This document shows positions 1 through 11,161 of a stretch of DNA of 64,000 nucleotides, piece after piece (the stretch's first letter is position 1; each line of letters opens with the position of its first letter). Position numbers and translations under genes: made by a program. The stretch lies in the NCBI GenBank assembly GCA_963715625.1, contig OY970260.1, positions 558,001 to 622,000 of the forward strand, in the 5' to 3' direction. Below the pieces are notes generated by a model, which saw only the letters and a program-made list of their open reading frames with translations, did not search any database and was not told the origin of the DNA. Origin of the DNA: VRUE01 sp963715625. Its GTDB lineage: Bacteria > Actinomycetota > Thermoleophilia > Solirubrobacterales > 70-9.

Positions 1-1667
<1,667 letters not shown>

Positions 1668-2533
1668 GGTTCTTAAGGTAAGGGTTTGGTCGTGAAACGG
1701 GGACGGGACAAACGCAAGCGATCTGGCAAGAGCCGGGATCGGCGCACGAAAAAGGCCCTCGCGGGCCCGGCGAAGCGAACTGCCAAGAAACTGCCTGAGC
1801 GACGCGCGATGATAGCAGCGGCGCGGCGGCGCATCGGCCTGGCGCTCGTTGCCGCAGCGAAGGGCACACGGCGGGCCGACCGCTGGGCGACGCGGCGGAT
1901 CGAGGTCCTGCGCCCCGCGGCGGCCCGCGAGCTGCGCCGCCTGCGTGCGACGAGCGTCCGGCTCGCGAAGGCCGCCGAGAAGCGGGCCCGCCCCCTGACC
2001 GTCCTCGTCCTGCGCGGCTTCTCGCGGGGCGAACGGGCGCTGCGGAGCGCAGGCACCGCATCGACGCGGGTCGCAACCAGGGCCAGTGCCACGATCACGC
2101 CGCGACGGGCGATCGCCGGCGTGATCCTCGCCTCGGCTGCCTGCCTGATCGTCTCCCAGTTCGTCTCCTACCGCAGCGTCGAGATCGGCCAGCCGGGCTA
2201 CTCGGGCCTCCCCGCGGCTTCCCCGCCAACCGTCGGCACGAGAACGGCCGGTGAGCCGCACGCCTACCTCCTGGTTCCCGCCGCGCTCCTCGCCGCGGCC
2301 ATCGCAGTGGCGACGATGCGCAGCGAGCGGCGCAGCCTCGGCCGCATCGTGGTCGCGCTGGGCCTCCTCAGCCTGGCCGTGATCGGGCTCGTCGACCTGC
2401 CCGCCGGGCTCGATGCCGGCACCCAGGCCTCACGCTTCTCAGGGGCGACGGCCGTGCTCGAGGACGGCTTCTACGCAGAGGTCGCGGCGGCGGCGGGGCT
2501 TGTCCTCGGCGGTCTGCTCTACTATGCGCGGCC

Positions 2534-2926
<393 letters not shown>

Positions 2927-2928
2927 AT

Positions 2929-3399
2929 ATGCCCCGCCGCTCCGCAGCGCAGATCCGGCCGGTCGAACCCGACGCGCGCTTTCGCAACCGGCTCGTCCAG
3001 CAGCTGGTCAACAAGGTCATGCGCGACGGCAAGAAGCAGGTCGCCGAGCGGATCGTCTACGACGCGCTTGCGATCGTCGGCGAGCGCTCCGGAGAGGACC
3101 CGATCGAGACGCTCGAGGCCGCGATCAAGCAGCTGACCCCGGTGCTCGAGGTGCGGTCCCGCCGCGTCGGCGGCGCCACCTACCAGGTGCCGGTCGAGGT
3201 CCCTGCCCGCCGCGCCCGCACCCTGGCGATCCGCTGGCTGGTCAACTTCGCCCGCAACCGCCGCGAGTACTCGATGGCGGAGCGCCTGGCCAGCGAGATC
3301 CTCGACGCCAAGCAACAGCAGGGGAGTGCCTGGAAGCGGAAGGACGACATCTACCGCATGGCCCAGGCTAATAAGGCGTTTGCTCATTACAGGTGGTAG
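2929..3399 (+). CDS. rpsG: Ribosomal protein S7
   Basis: 30S head assembly protein, 156 residues, the usual length. It begins MPRRSAAQIRPVEPDARF and contains the family block VEVPARRARTLAIRWLVNFAR, ending KAFAHYRW. It is co-transcribed with rpsL (2-bp spacer). The transcript runs into a large nested hairpin immediately after the stop codon, and fusA does not follow, unlike the usual str operon. Confidence 0.98.
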   Translation: MPRRSAAQIRPVEPDARFRNRLVQQLVNKVMRDGKKQVAERIVYDALAIVGERSGEDPIETLEAAIKQLTPVLEVRSRRVGGATYQVPVEVPARRARTLAIRWLVNFARNRREYSMAERLASEILDAKQQQGSAWKRKDDIYRMAQANKAFAHYRW

Positions 3400-3498
3400 G
3401 AGGGGGTTGTGGGACTCCTCTCGCTCGGACAAATGCCAGCCTAATTAGGCCGGCATTTTGAGTATCCGCCCGTTCGAGAGGAGTCCCACAACCCCCTC
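3400..3498. terminator. Nested inverted repeat after rpsG
   Basis: A perfect 24-bp inverted repeat (3400-3423 with 3475-3498, arm GAGGGGGTTGTGGGACTCCT plus CTCG) encloses a second hairpin at 3431-3458. That inner hairpin is built on the palindrome GCCTAATTAGGC and is followed by TTTTG. The inner GC stem plus T-run fits a Rho-independent terminator for rpsL-rpsG. The outer arms add a long secondary stem around it. No gene lies between 3400 and 3626. Confidence 0.75.
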
Positions 3499-3626
3499 TC
3501 GAAGCGAATGAAGCAACCGCCTGGCGGAGGAGCGCCATGCGGCAGATGCAGATTGAGAGCTTTTGAGAGTTGGTAGATCTAGATTGAAAGCTTGTCGTTG
3601 AGCGTGAGTTGGAGCTTGTTGAGAGC

Positions 3627-4103
3627 ATGAGTCGACCGATACTTGCTGTCGATGTGGATGGGGTGATCTCCTTGTTCGGGTTCGAGGAGGCGCCGGATCG
3701 GGGGACTGCCAAGTTCGAGCTGGTGGACGGGATGGTGCACTGCATCTCGCTGGTCGCCGGCGAGCGGCTGCTGCGGCTGAGCGAGCAGTTCGAGCTGGTC
3801 TGGGCCACCGGCTGGGAGGCCAAAGCCAACGACTACCTGCCCAACATCCTCGGCCTGCCCGAGCTGCCCTACATCTCCTTCGACGGGGCGGCTCGCTTCG
3901 GCTCCGCGCACTGGAAGCTGGGCCCACTCGAGGAATACGCGGCCGGGCGCGCGGTCGCCTGGATCGACGACAACTTCAACGAGGGCTGCTACGAGTGGGC
4001 CAAAGAGCGCGAGGAGCCGACCCTCCTCGTCCCCACCGAACCCCACCTCGGCATCGAGGAGGCCCACGTAGCCACCCTCGAATCCTGGGCCCGCGAAATC
4101 TAG
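3627..4103 (+). CDS. HAD-like hydrolase-domain protein
   Basis: A 158-residue protein with a HAD-type first motif at the N-terminus (ILAVDVDGVIS, residues 5-15), a middle WATGWEAKANDYL segment, and a C-terminal acidic motif WIDDN. These match small actinobacterial proteins annotated as HAD-domain proteins; substrate unknown. The ATG at 3627 is preferred over the in-frame TTG at 3609 because it places the nucleophile Asp near the N-terminus as in the family. Its stop overlaps the stop of the convergent SGNH gene by 4 bp. Confidence 0.7.
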   Translation: MSRPILAVDVDGVISLFGFEEAPDRGTAKFELVDGMVHCISLVAGERLLRLSEQFELVWATGWEAKANDYLPNILGLPELPYISFDGAARFGSAHWKLGPLEEYAAGRAVAWIDDNFNEGCYEWAKEREEPTLLVPTEPHLGIEEAHVATLESWAREI

Positions 4104-5326
4104 CCCGGCCCGATCGGGAACCAGATCGCCTCGAAGATACGCGACGCCATCTCCCAGTGGTAGATCCGGGTTGGGTGGGCGGTGTCGGACATCGCTTCGT
4201 CGTAGAGGGGGGATTCCCGGCCAACCAGGGGCTCGTCGAGGTCGAGGAAGCCCGCGTCGATCTCTGCCGCCACTTCGCGCATCGCATCCCGGTACTCGGT
4301 CCATGGGATCGGTTTCGGGCCCACGTCCGGCTCGGGCATCGCAAGGTAGAGAACCGAACCTCCCAGCTCTTTCGCTCTTTTGCCCGCGATCGCCAGCTCG
4401 GACCGGTAGGCGGCAAGGGGGGTCTGGCGAAGGTAGTCGTTGGTGGTGAAGGCGAGGAGGTCCAGATCGGCGCCCTTGCCGACGCCTTTCTTCGGCGCGA
4501 CGAGCCCGGCCTTCGGCAGGGTGAAGCCGGTTTCAAGCGCATCGAGAGGACCTTCGTCGCGGGTGATCGACCCGATCGCCTGGCTGGGATAGCCCAGCCG
4601 AAAGACGGTGCTGGCGAGACCCGCCTTGCGGCTGGTGGCTACGGCGGCCATGCCCACGATCGTCAGCGGCTTCGTGCCGCTGCCCGGACGGACCGACACG
4701 GTGTGGAGGTCGGCAGGCCCGGCGCCAATGGTCCGGGCCTTGATCGCGGTGGGTGCAGCGTCGGTGCCGATCGAATTCCCGAAAGTGCCGCCGTCGACCT
4801 TCGTTTCCATCGTCGCGCCGCCGGGCTGGTCGATGTAGTAGACGACGAAGCGGCTCGCGTAGACCGGGCCCCAGGTCACCGTGCCCCCGTTCGTGGTCCG
4901 CTTGGCCGTGCGGCCGGGGCCCTGGTTGACCGCCGTCCAGGATCCGGTGGTCGCCAGGCGGGGATCGTCGGTGTCGGCAACCGACGCGAATTCGAGGAAG
5001 TCGCCGCCCAGCCAGCTGCGGATCAGCTCACGCAGTTGAGCCCCGTAGGAGTTGAGGTGGAATGCCCCGGCCCCGGACGAGTAGCCGAGGGTGATCGAGT
5101 CCCCCTGAATGCCGATCGAGACGGGATATTCTTCCAGCTTCCACCTCGCGACCGCTCGCCGGAAGGCGGCGCCCTTGCTGCCCGCAAGCGGAGCCTCCGC
5201 GGCGCCTGTAGTCGCAGTTGCGCCGAGCTGGGTCGTCGCGAAGGCGCTGGCGCCGCCGAGCACCAGGAAGACCGCGATCGACGACATCACGTTCGCGTAG
5301 GTGAGTTGTCTGCGCAGCTTCTTCAC
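4100..5326 (-). CDS. Secreted or membrane-anchored SGNH/GDSL hydrolase
   Basis: A 408-residue protein. The N-terminus (GTG start, MKKLRRQLTYANVMSSIAVF) is a membrane-targeting leader with a hydrophobic stretch at 13-31, a form common in Solirubrobacterales exported proteins. The SGNH block I appears as GIQGDSITLGYSS (Ser about 77). A C-terminal DTAHPTRIYHW carries the Asp-x-x-His pair. An esterase or carbohydrate esterase acting outside the membrane is likely; the substrate is unknown. Upstream codons continue in frame beyond 5326 but pass through a palindromic repeat, so the GTG is chosen as start. Confidence 0.75.
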   Translation of the reverse strand: MKKLRRQLTYANVMSSIAVFLVLGGASAFATTQLGATATTGAAEAPLAGSKGAAFRRAVARWKLEEYPVSIGIQGDSITLGYSSGAGAFHLNSYGAQLRELIRSWLGGDFLEFASVADTDDPRLATTGSWTAVNQGPGRTAKRTTNGGTVTWGPVYASRFVVYYIDQPGGATMETKVDGGTFGNSIGTDAAPTAIKARTIGAGPADLHTVSVRPGSGTKPLTIVGMAAVATSRKAGLASTVFRLGYPSQAIGSITRDEGPLDALETGFTLPKAGLVAPKKGVGKGADLDLLAFTTNDYLRQTPLAAYRSELAIAGKRAKELGGSVLYLAMPEPDVGPKPIPWTEYRDAMREVAAEIDAGFLDLDEPLVGRESPLYDEAMSDTAHPTRIYHWEMASRIFEAIWFPIGPG

Positions 5327-5428
5327 AGGCGGCTCCCGGGCAGGTTGAAGGTCCCCAGCAGCTTGGCCGTTCCGAGGACTCCAGTCGTTACGGAGCTGCG
5401 AACTTGGTGAGGTATTTCGCAGCTTTGG

Positions 5429-5483
5429 CCCGCCGACGGGACCGAAAGTAGAGATATAGATCGCTTTGGGCCCCGTCGGCGGG
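5429..5483 (+). repeat. Palindromic repeat family 1, intergenic copy
   Basis: A 55-bp imperfect palindrome. Arms CCCGCCGACGGGACCGAAAG (5429-5448) and CTTTGGGCCCCGTCGGCGGG (5464-5483) pair with two or three mismatches. The ends match three other elements in the window, at 20726-20774, 58669-58723 and 59324-59376. This copy lies between the divergent SGNH and small membrane-protein genes. Confidence 0.75.
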
Positions 5484-5498
5484 GGGTAGACTGGGCGC

Positions 5499-5774
5499 GT
5501 GGAGGGGTTCCTGCCGATCTTCTTTCTCCTCGTCGTGCTGAAGATCCCGGTCTTCGGCGCCCTCTGGCTGGTCTGGTGGGCCAGCAAGCCCCCAGAGACC
5601 GAGCAGGAGCATGAGGACGACAGCGGGGGCTTCAACCGCTGGCGCCCCCAACCGATACGCCCGCGAGGCCCCCAGCATGGCCCAAGCAGCGGCGCCGCGA
5701 GGAGAAGGCGGAGTGCCCCTCCCGCGCAGCGGCGTCCCGTTCCCCACAAGCCCAGGAAAGCAGAGCGCGTGTAG
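5499..5774 (+). CDS. Small single-span membrane protein
   Basis: A 91-residue ORF from a GTG. The N-terminal hydrophobic helix spans about residues 4-27 (FLPIFFLLVVLKIPVFGALW). It is followed by an acidic then strongly basic, Pro/Arg-rich cytoplasmic tail ending HKPRKAERV. No domain is recognised. Divergent from the SGNH gene, with the palindromic repeat between them. The hydrophobic/charged pattern is convincing, but length and start are not independently supported. Confidence 0.5.
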   Translation: MEGFLPIFFLLVVLKIPVFGALWLVWWASKPPETEQEHEDDSGGFNRWRPQPIRPRGPQHGPSSGAARRRRSAPPAQRRPVPHKPRKAERV

Positions 5775-5797
5775 TAGAGGGGCCGGGTGCCCCTCCC

Positions 5798-7123
5798 TCA
5801 CACCCGCTGAGCGGCCCTCTTCCTCTCGCGCCGAATCTCCCGCAGATACGGCTGGAAGTCCACCTGGATCGTGTGCCGCTTCGAGGCTACGTAGCGCTTT
5901 TGCATCTTCGCTTCGGTCTCGGCTATCTCGGCCTGCATCTCAGCCGGCGAGGGGAGTGTCCCGCGGCCGCCGAGCAGGTCCGCCACCCACTCCGCCTGTG
6001 CCTCGGCAAGGGGCATGATCGCCCCCAGAGGCTGGATGAAGCCGATGAAGTAGAGGCCGGGGCGCTCGACCGAGGCGACGCGTCGGTAGAGCGGCAGGCG
6101 GTTGTCGGCAGCTGAGACGAGGTCCTCGTCGAAGAAGGGGAAGGTGATCCTGTAGCCGGTGCAATAGACGACGAGGTCGATCTCCTCCTCGCTGCCGTCG
6201 GCGAAGCGAACGGTGCGCCCGCCGGCGAAGCGGTCGATGTTCGGCTTGACCCCGATGTCGCCGTGCCCGAGCCGGGAGAGCAGCTCGGCGGAGACGGTCG
6301 GGTGCGCCTCGAGCAGCTTATGGTCGGGCTTGGGCAGGCCATAGGCGGTCATGTCGCCGGCGCTCAGGTCCAGCATCCGCGCCAGCACGAAGCGCTGCAC
6401 CGGCAGCGGCATCATCGTCAGCAGCTTCGAGGCGGCTTCGTCGGTCGGCTTGCCGTTGAGGTACTTCGGCATGACGTAGGCGCCGCGCCGCATCGCCAGG
6501 AAAGTCCTCTCGGCGATTCGCGAGGACTCGACCGCGATGTCGGTCGCCGAGTTGCCGATCCCCAGCACCAATACCCGCTCGCCGCGGAGCACCTCCGGCT
6601 CGCGGTAGTGGTGGGCGTGAATCTGCTCGCCCTCGAACTCCTCGGCGCCGGGGAAGGCCGGCTCGGGCCAGCGCGGGTCCCAGTGGTGCCCGTTGGCGAC
6701 GAGCACGGCCCGGTAACGATGCGACTCCCGGTTGCCGTTGGAGCCCCCCACCGTCGTCACCTCCCACTCCCCGTCCACCGGGGCGACGCTCTTCACCTCG
6801 GTCTGGAACCGAATCTTCTCCCGCAGGCCGAAGTGGTCAACGTAGTCGTCGAAGTAGCGGGCGATCTGGAAGTGGTTCGGGTAGTCCGGGTAGTCGTCCG
6901 GCATCGGGTAGGTCGCGTAGGCCATCAACCCGCGCGAGGTGTTGATGTGCAGGGACCGGTAGGCGGACGACATCCCGTTGTCGTTTTCGTAGCGCCAGTT
7001 CCCGCCCACCTCCGACCCCTTCTCAAAGCAGTCGAACGCAATCCCCCGCGCATTCAGCACCTGGCAGGCAGCAATGCCCGAAGACCCGGCACCGATCACG
7101 CAGACCTTCTGGGCGGCTGTCAC
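5798..7123 (-). CDS. Flavin-containing monooxygenase
   Basis: A 441-residue FAD/NADPH monooxygenase, probably oxygenating a nitrogen, sulfur or ketone substrate in the cytosol. The FAD Rossmann motif GAGSSG is at residues 11-16, the FMO-type FEGEQIHAHHY signature lies mid-protein, and the NADPH-binding GIGNSA follows it. A C-terminal VVYCTGY block is typical of the family. The length is normal for bacterial FMO-like enzymes. The substrate cannot be told, and neighbours give no pathway. Confidence 0.88.
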   Translation of the reverse strand: MTAAQKVCVIGAGSSGIAACQVLNARGIAFDCFEKGSEVGGNWRYENDNGMSSAYRSLHINTSRGLMAYATYPMPDDYPDYPNHFQIARYFDDYVDHFGLREKIRFQTEVKSVAPVDGEWEVTTVGGSNGNRESHRYRAVLVANGHHWDPRWPEPAFPGAEEFEGEQIHAHHYREPEVLRGERVLVLGIGNSATDIAVESSRIAERTFLAMRRGAYVMPKYLNGKPTDEAASKLLTMMPLPVQRFVLARMLDLSAGDMTAYGLPKPDHKLLEAHPTVSAELLSRLGHGDIGVKPNIDRFAGGRTVRFADGSEEEIDLVVYCTGYRITFPFFDEDLVSAADNRLPLYRRVASVERPGLYFIGFIQPLGAIMPLAEAQAEWVADLLGGRGTLPSPAEMQAEIAETEAKMQKRYVASKRHTIQVDFQPYLREIRRERKRAAQRV

Positions 7124-7168
7124 GCCGCAAATCTACTCGACTGGCTGACTGGCCAAGCGGCCGAACGG

Positions 7169-10078
7169 CTAGGGGAAGCTCCAGCCCGTGTTGCCGCCGC
7201 CGTCGGCGCTTTCGACCGCGGAGATCGTCGCGCCTTCGTTGGTGCTGTCTTCGACCGAGACCCATTCGACTTCCCGGCTGCCTTCGGCTTCGATGAACCA
7301 GGGAGTCCCCGGGGAGGAGGAGACAAGGCCGAGGAGTTCGCCGGCGCTGGCGCCTTTCAGGATCAATGCGCCGGCGATCGTCTGGGTGTCGCCGGCGCCG
7401 AACGTCAACGTGTCTTCTCCTTCGGCGCTCTTCGTGAAGTTGTCGAAGGTCGTGTCGCCGCTGACCTGCTGGGCAAAGCCGTTCAGTACGACCGTCCCGC
7501 CGTTTCCTTCGAAGGTGCCGCCGCCGTTGGTGAAGTCACCCGCGAACGTCGCGACGCCTTCAGGGGCAGTGAGGCTGGCGCCGGGTTCGAGAGCGAAGTC
7601 GCCACTCACGCTGAACGGTTCATAGGAACCGAAGCCGTAGGCGCCTTCGACGGTCAGGCCACCGCCCGCAGCAAGGCCCGAGAAGCCCGAGAGGGCTCCG
7701 GTGGAGCCCAGGGTGACCGTCGCCGAGTTGGCCGTCAGGAGACCGGAGCCCGTGAGTGCGCCGTTGACGACGATCTCCCCCCCGGCGCCAATCGTCGGTT
7801 CGGCGCCCAGGGGCAGCGTGCAGTCTTCGCTGACCACCTGCTTGGCGGTATTGGTCAGGGTGACCAGGTTGAAGCTGGCTTCGTCGCAGGCGATGGTCTT
7901 GGTCGCCACTGGCAGCGCTTCGAAGTTGACTGTGCCCCCGTTGGCGTTGAAGGCGGCGCCGGCGCCGCTGTTGACCGTGAAGTTCCCGTTGACGGTCAGC
8001 GTGCCGGACGGCGCTGTGAGCACCGCTTCCGGGCTCACGAGGAGGGACCCGACGTCTTTGACGTTGGTGAACGAGTCGAGCCCAGGCGAAAGGCTTTCGA
8101 TTTTGAACGTCCCGTATTGGGTCAGGGTGCCGCTGCCCGACAGCGTTCCTTTCAGCGTGGTGCCGCCACCGCTGCCGAGGTCGGGGTTGGTGCCCATCGG
8201 CAGCGTGCAGTCACTGCCGATCGTCTTGTTGGCGGTGCTGTTGAAGGTGATCAGGTTGAACGTCTTTTTCCCGCAGGACAGCGCGAAGGTGGCTATGCCG
8301 TCGAATTCAATCGTGCCGCCGTTGGCGTTGAAGGTGGAGCCGGTTGCGATGGTGAAGTTTTTCGCGAACGAGGCGGTTCCGGCCGGGGCGGTGAGGCTCG
8401 CAGCGGAGTTGAGGCTAAACGCGCCGTTCACGTCAAATGGCGCATAGGCGCCGAAGTTGTAGGCCCCGTTGACCGTCAGGCCACCGGTTTCGAGGCCCGA
8501 GAAGCCCGACAGGCTGCCCGCCGCACCCAGGGTCAGCGAGGCAGAGCTCGTCAAGGTGCCCGTGCCCGTCAGGGTGCTGTTCAGGCTTATCGTTTTGAAG
8601 CTCGAGATCGTGCCGGTGGGCGCCAGGGTCAGCGGCGCGGCGACGGTCAGCGTGTTCGTGCCGGAGAGATTGCCTTCGAGGACGATTTCCCCGCCGGCAC
8701 CCCCGATCGTCGGGTTCGTCCCCAGCGGCAGGTCGCAATCGCTGCTGACCACCTGTTTCGCGGTGTTGGTGAATTTGACGAGGTTGAAGGTGGCTTCGTC
8801 GCACGTGATCGTCTTGGTGGTCACGGGGAGCGCTTCGAAGTTGACCGTGCCGCTGTTGGCGTTGAAGGTCGCGCCGCTGTTGATCGTGAAGTTCCCGTTG
8901 ACGGTCAGCGTGCCGGACGGCGCTGTGAGCACCGCTTCCGGGCTGAGCAGGAAGGAGCCGACGTCTTTGACGTTGGTGAAGGCGTTCAAGCCGGGGGAGC
9001 TGCTGTCGATTTCGAACGTGCCCATCTGGGTCAGGGTTCCCGTGCCCGCCAGCGTTCCTTTCAGGATCGTCCCCCCTCCGGTGCCGAGGCTCGGGTTGGG
9101 CCCCAGCGGCAGCGTGCAGTCACTGCCGATCGTCTTGTTGCCGTTGCTCGTGAAGGTGACTTTGTTGAAGGTCTTTTTCCCGCAGGCCAGCGTGAAGGGA
9201 GTGGCGCTGTTGAAGTTCAGCGTGCCGCCGTTGGCGTTGAAGGTGGCGCCAGAGGAGATCGTGAGGTTCCTGCCGATCGAGGCCGTGCCGGCCGGGGCGG
9301 TGAAGCCGCTGCCGGAGCTCAGAACGAGCGAGCGGCTCAGGGCGAATGGCGAGTAGCCGCCGAAGTTGTAGGTGCCTTTGATCGTCAGATCCTCGGCGGA
9401 CAGGCCCGAGAAGCCGGAAAGGCTGCTGCCAGCCCCCAGGGTAAGCAACCCAGACGTCGCCAGGGTGCCCGTGCCCGAGGCGGTGCCGTTGAGGGTTATT
9501 GACCCGCCGCTGCTGGCGCTGGGGCCGGCCCCGAGGGGCAGCGAGCAATTGGAGCTGACCGTCTTGGTATTGGCCGTGTGGGTGAAGGTGACGAGGTTGA
9601 AGGTGACGCCGTTGCAGCTCAGGGTGGCCTTGGCGGTGCCGTTGAAGTTCACCGTGCCGCCATTGGCGTTGAAGGTCGGGCTGCCGGAGATCGTCAGGGC
9701 GCCGCCGATGGAGGTGGTCCCGCTGGAGGCGGTGAAGCTGCCGCCCGAGAGGGTGAGGACCTTCAACGTCAGGCTCTGTCCGGCAGCTGTGAAGGCTCCG
9801 GCCGCCTGGACGAAGGTCTTTGACACCGCCAGGCTCCGCGCCAGGCCGATCGTGCCCGTGTAGCCGGCGTTGATCTTGACCGTGGCGACAACGCCGGCGA
9901 AGCCGGCGTCAACGGTCGAGTTATTGGTCAACGTGCCGTTGAAGGTGGCCGTATCCGCTGCGGCAGGCACGATATTCCCGCTCCAGTTGCCGGCACAACT
10001 CCAAGCGGTTTCGGCTCCACAGCCGCCGTCCCAGGTCCTCGTAGCCGCACCTGCTCGCGTGGCCGAAAGGAGCGACAC
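7169..10078 (-). CDS. Repetitive beta-solenoid-type surface protein
   Basis: A 969-residue Gly/Thr/Asn/Ser-rich protein built from repeats. At least five modules carry a paired-cysteine signature such as LACGKKTFNKV...GSDCTLPLG. They alternate with blocks of the form TFNANGGTVNF and SGFSGL...GGLTV.GAYNFG. The short beta-strand periodicity suggests a parallel beta-solenoid adhesin or S-layer-like protein. An N-terminal CG/C motif (WDGGCGAETAWSCAGNW) precedes the repeats. The annotated GTG start leaves only a stub of signal peptide. A much better one (basic RR, hydrophobic VWWVGVACLALLVVSLLSA) lies in frame just upstream, with no ATG/GTG/TTG before a stop near 10177. The start is therefore uncertain, perhaps a non-standard ATT codon or a sequence error. 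Confidence 0.7.
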   Translation of the reverse strand: MSLLSATRAGAATRTWDGGCGAETAWSCAGNWSGNIVPAAADTATFNGTLTNNSTVDAGFAGVVATVKINAGYTGTIGLARSLAVSKTFVQAAGAFTAAGQSLTLKVLTLSGGSFTASSGTTSIGGALTISGSPTFNANGGTVNFNGTAKATLSCNGVTFNLVTFTHTANTKTVSSNCSLPLGAGPSASSGGSITLNGTASGTGTLATSGLLTLGAGSSLSGFSGLSAEDLTIKGTYNFGGYSPFALSRSLVLSSGSGFTAPAGTASIGRNLTISSGATFNANGGTLNFNSATPFTLACGKKTFNKVTFTSNGNKTIGSDCTLPLGPNPSLGTGGGTILKGTLAGTGTLTQMGTFEIDSSSPGLNAFTNVKDVGSFLLSPEAVLTAPSGTLTVNGNFTINSGATFNANSGTVNFEALPVTTKTITCDEATFNLVKFTNTAKQVVSSDCDLPLGTNPTIGGAGGEIVLEGNLSGTNTLTVAAPLTLAPTGTISSFKTISLNSTLTGTGTLTSSASLTLGAAGSLSGFSGLETGGLTVNGAYNFGAYAPFDVNGAFSLNSAASLTAPAGTASFAKNFTIATGSTFNANGGTIEFDGIATFALSCGKKTFNLITFNSTANKTIGSDCTLPMGTNPDLGSGGGTTLKGTLSGSGTLTQYGTFKIESLSPGLDSFTNVKDVGSLLVSPEAVLTAPSGTLTVNGNFTVNSGAGAAFNANGGTVNFEALPVATKTIACDEASFNLVTLTNTAKQVVSEDCTLPLGAEPTIGAGGEIVVNGALTGSGLLTANSATVTLGSTGALSGFSGLAAGGGLTVEGAYGFGSYEPFSVSGDFALEPGASLTAPEGVATFAGDFTNGGGTFEGNGGTVVLNGFAQQVSGDTTFDNFTKSAEGEDTLTFGAGDTQTIAGALILKGASAGELLGLVSSSPGTPWFIEAEGSREVEWVSVEDSTNEGATISAVESADGGGNTGWSFP

Positions 10079-10231
10079 GACGAGAAGCGCCAGGCAGGCT
10101 ACGCCGACCCACCAAACCCTCCGGCTGAAACACCAAGGTACGCAAATGGTGAAACGACCGTATCAGACAATGGTCCAACGAACTTGACAAACCATCCAAA
10201 CCTCCCCCAGCTCAACCGGATAGGAGCCTGG

Positions 10232-10823
10232 CTAGAGGAGCCGGGGGGTGCCCCCTGCTCTTCCCCGGCCCGCCCGGCTACTCGCCCGGCCTCTTGAACT
10301 GGCTCCCCGCGAGAAGGAGACCTGGAACATCCCCGAGTCGTAGCCGGGGCCGAGCACGCCAGTGCTGTTCGGGATCTGACTGACGGCCCACACGTCGCTG
10401 ACGTTCGCCCCCAGCGCGTTGAGCCAGAGTGGCCAGGCGTTCTCGAGCGCCGGCCCGACCGGCACATGAACGGAGCTTCGATCGCTTCCCCTGCCGTCCT
10501 CCGCCCCTGCGGCGCGGCGCCAGGGCGGTCACGGCGACGCCCCTCGGCACCCGGCTGAAGTAGACCTCGGCCGAGCCACCGCCCTTCAGCGGGATCCGCA
10601 AGCCGAACTGGTTCGCGCTCGGCGTGACCGGCGGGGAGCCGCCAAGCAGCGCCCCGGCAACGGCTCGGGTAGAGCCGCGGGTGCTCACCGCGAGCAGCGT
10701 CATCTCACCCGCGCCTCCGGCAACCTCGTAGGCGCCCCCGTGCAGGCGAAGGCGGTAGCCCGTCGGCGCCTTGATGCGAAACCCTCCACGTCCCTTCAGC
10801 GTGCGCCAGCCCCCGCCTTTCAA
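10232..10823 (-). pseudogene. Frameshifted gene of unknown function
   Basis: Two overlapping frames look like one broken protein. The N-terminal part (TTG at 10823, GRGGFRIKAPTGYRLRLHGG to ...RVPRGVAVTALAPRR) is plausible up to about 10510. A different frame (HVPVGPALENAWPLWLN ... GYDSGMFQVSFSR) continues to 10232. A single indel near 10490-10520 would join them. I recognise no family. It is divergent from the VapBC-type pair and abuts its operator palindrome. Confidence 0.45.
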
Positions 10824-10825
10824 CG

Positions 10826-10848
10826 GATTATGTCTTCATGACATAATC
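10826..10848. promoter_or_regulatory. Palindromic operator upstream of the toxin-antitoxin pair
   Basis: Perfect 9-bp inverted repeat GATTATGTC-TTCAT-GACATAATC ending 8 bp before the antitoxin GTG. A third half-site (AGACATAAAG) overlaps the first codons. AT-rich palindromes here are typical autoregulatory operators for Phd/YefM-type antitoxins; the binding protein is inferred from position. Confidence 0.65.
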
Positions 10849-10856
10849 TTTCTCAG

Positions 10857-11156
10857 GTGACTTCAAGACATAAAGAACCGAACGAGGTTGGCACAGCCGA
10901 GGCGAAGCGGCGCTTTTCGGAGCTTGTGGACCGGGTTGGCGAAGGCGAGCGCTTCCTGGTCTCGCGGCGGGGTCGCCCGGCGGTCGCCTTGGTGCCTCCG
11001 ACCCTCGAGCTGTTCGAGAGGCCGGATCGCGCTCCGGCCGGCCTGGCGACAATCGTCGGCGCACTTACGGATTGGGACGAGCTGGACGAGGTGACCGCGG
11101 AGATCTACGCGGCGCGGCGGAAGAGCTCCGACCGTCCGGCGCCCGACCTCAGCTGA
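10857..11156 (+). CDS. Phd/YefM-type antitoxin
   Basis: A 99-residue protein with the Phd/YefM N-terminal DNA-binding pattern VGTAEAKRRFSELVDRVGEGE followed by FLVSRRGRPAVALVPP (residues ~11-48). The C-terminal half would wrap the toxin. The GTG start at 10857 sits directly after the palindromic operator. It is followed 5 bp later by the PIN-domain toxin, forming a VapBC-like pair. It probably represses its own promoter alone and, more strongly, with the toxin (family knowledge). Intact. Confidence 0.85.
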   Translation: MTSRHKEPNEVGTAEAKRRFSELVDRVGEGERFLVSRRGRPAVALVPPTLELFERPDRAPAGLATIVGALTDWDELDEVTAEIYAARRKSSDRPAPDLS

Positions 11157-11161
11157 CCGCC

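Noticed and set aside
6263..9502. A 1079-codon open frame on the plus strand
   Set aside because: It is antisense to the flavin monooxygenase and the beta-solenoid gene, Val/Arg/Gly-rich with no domains, as expected for the mirror frame of GC-rich genes.
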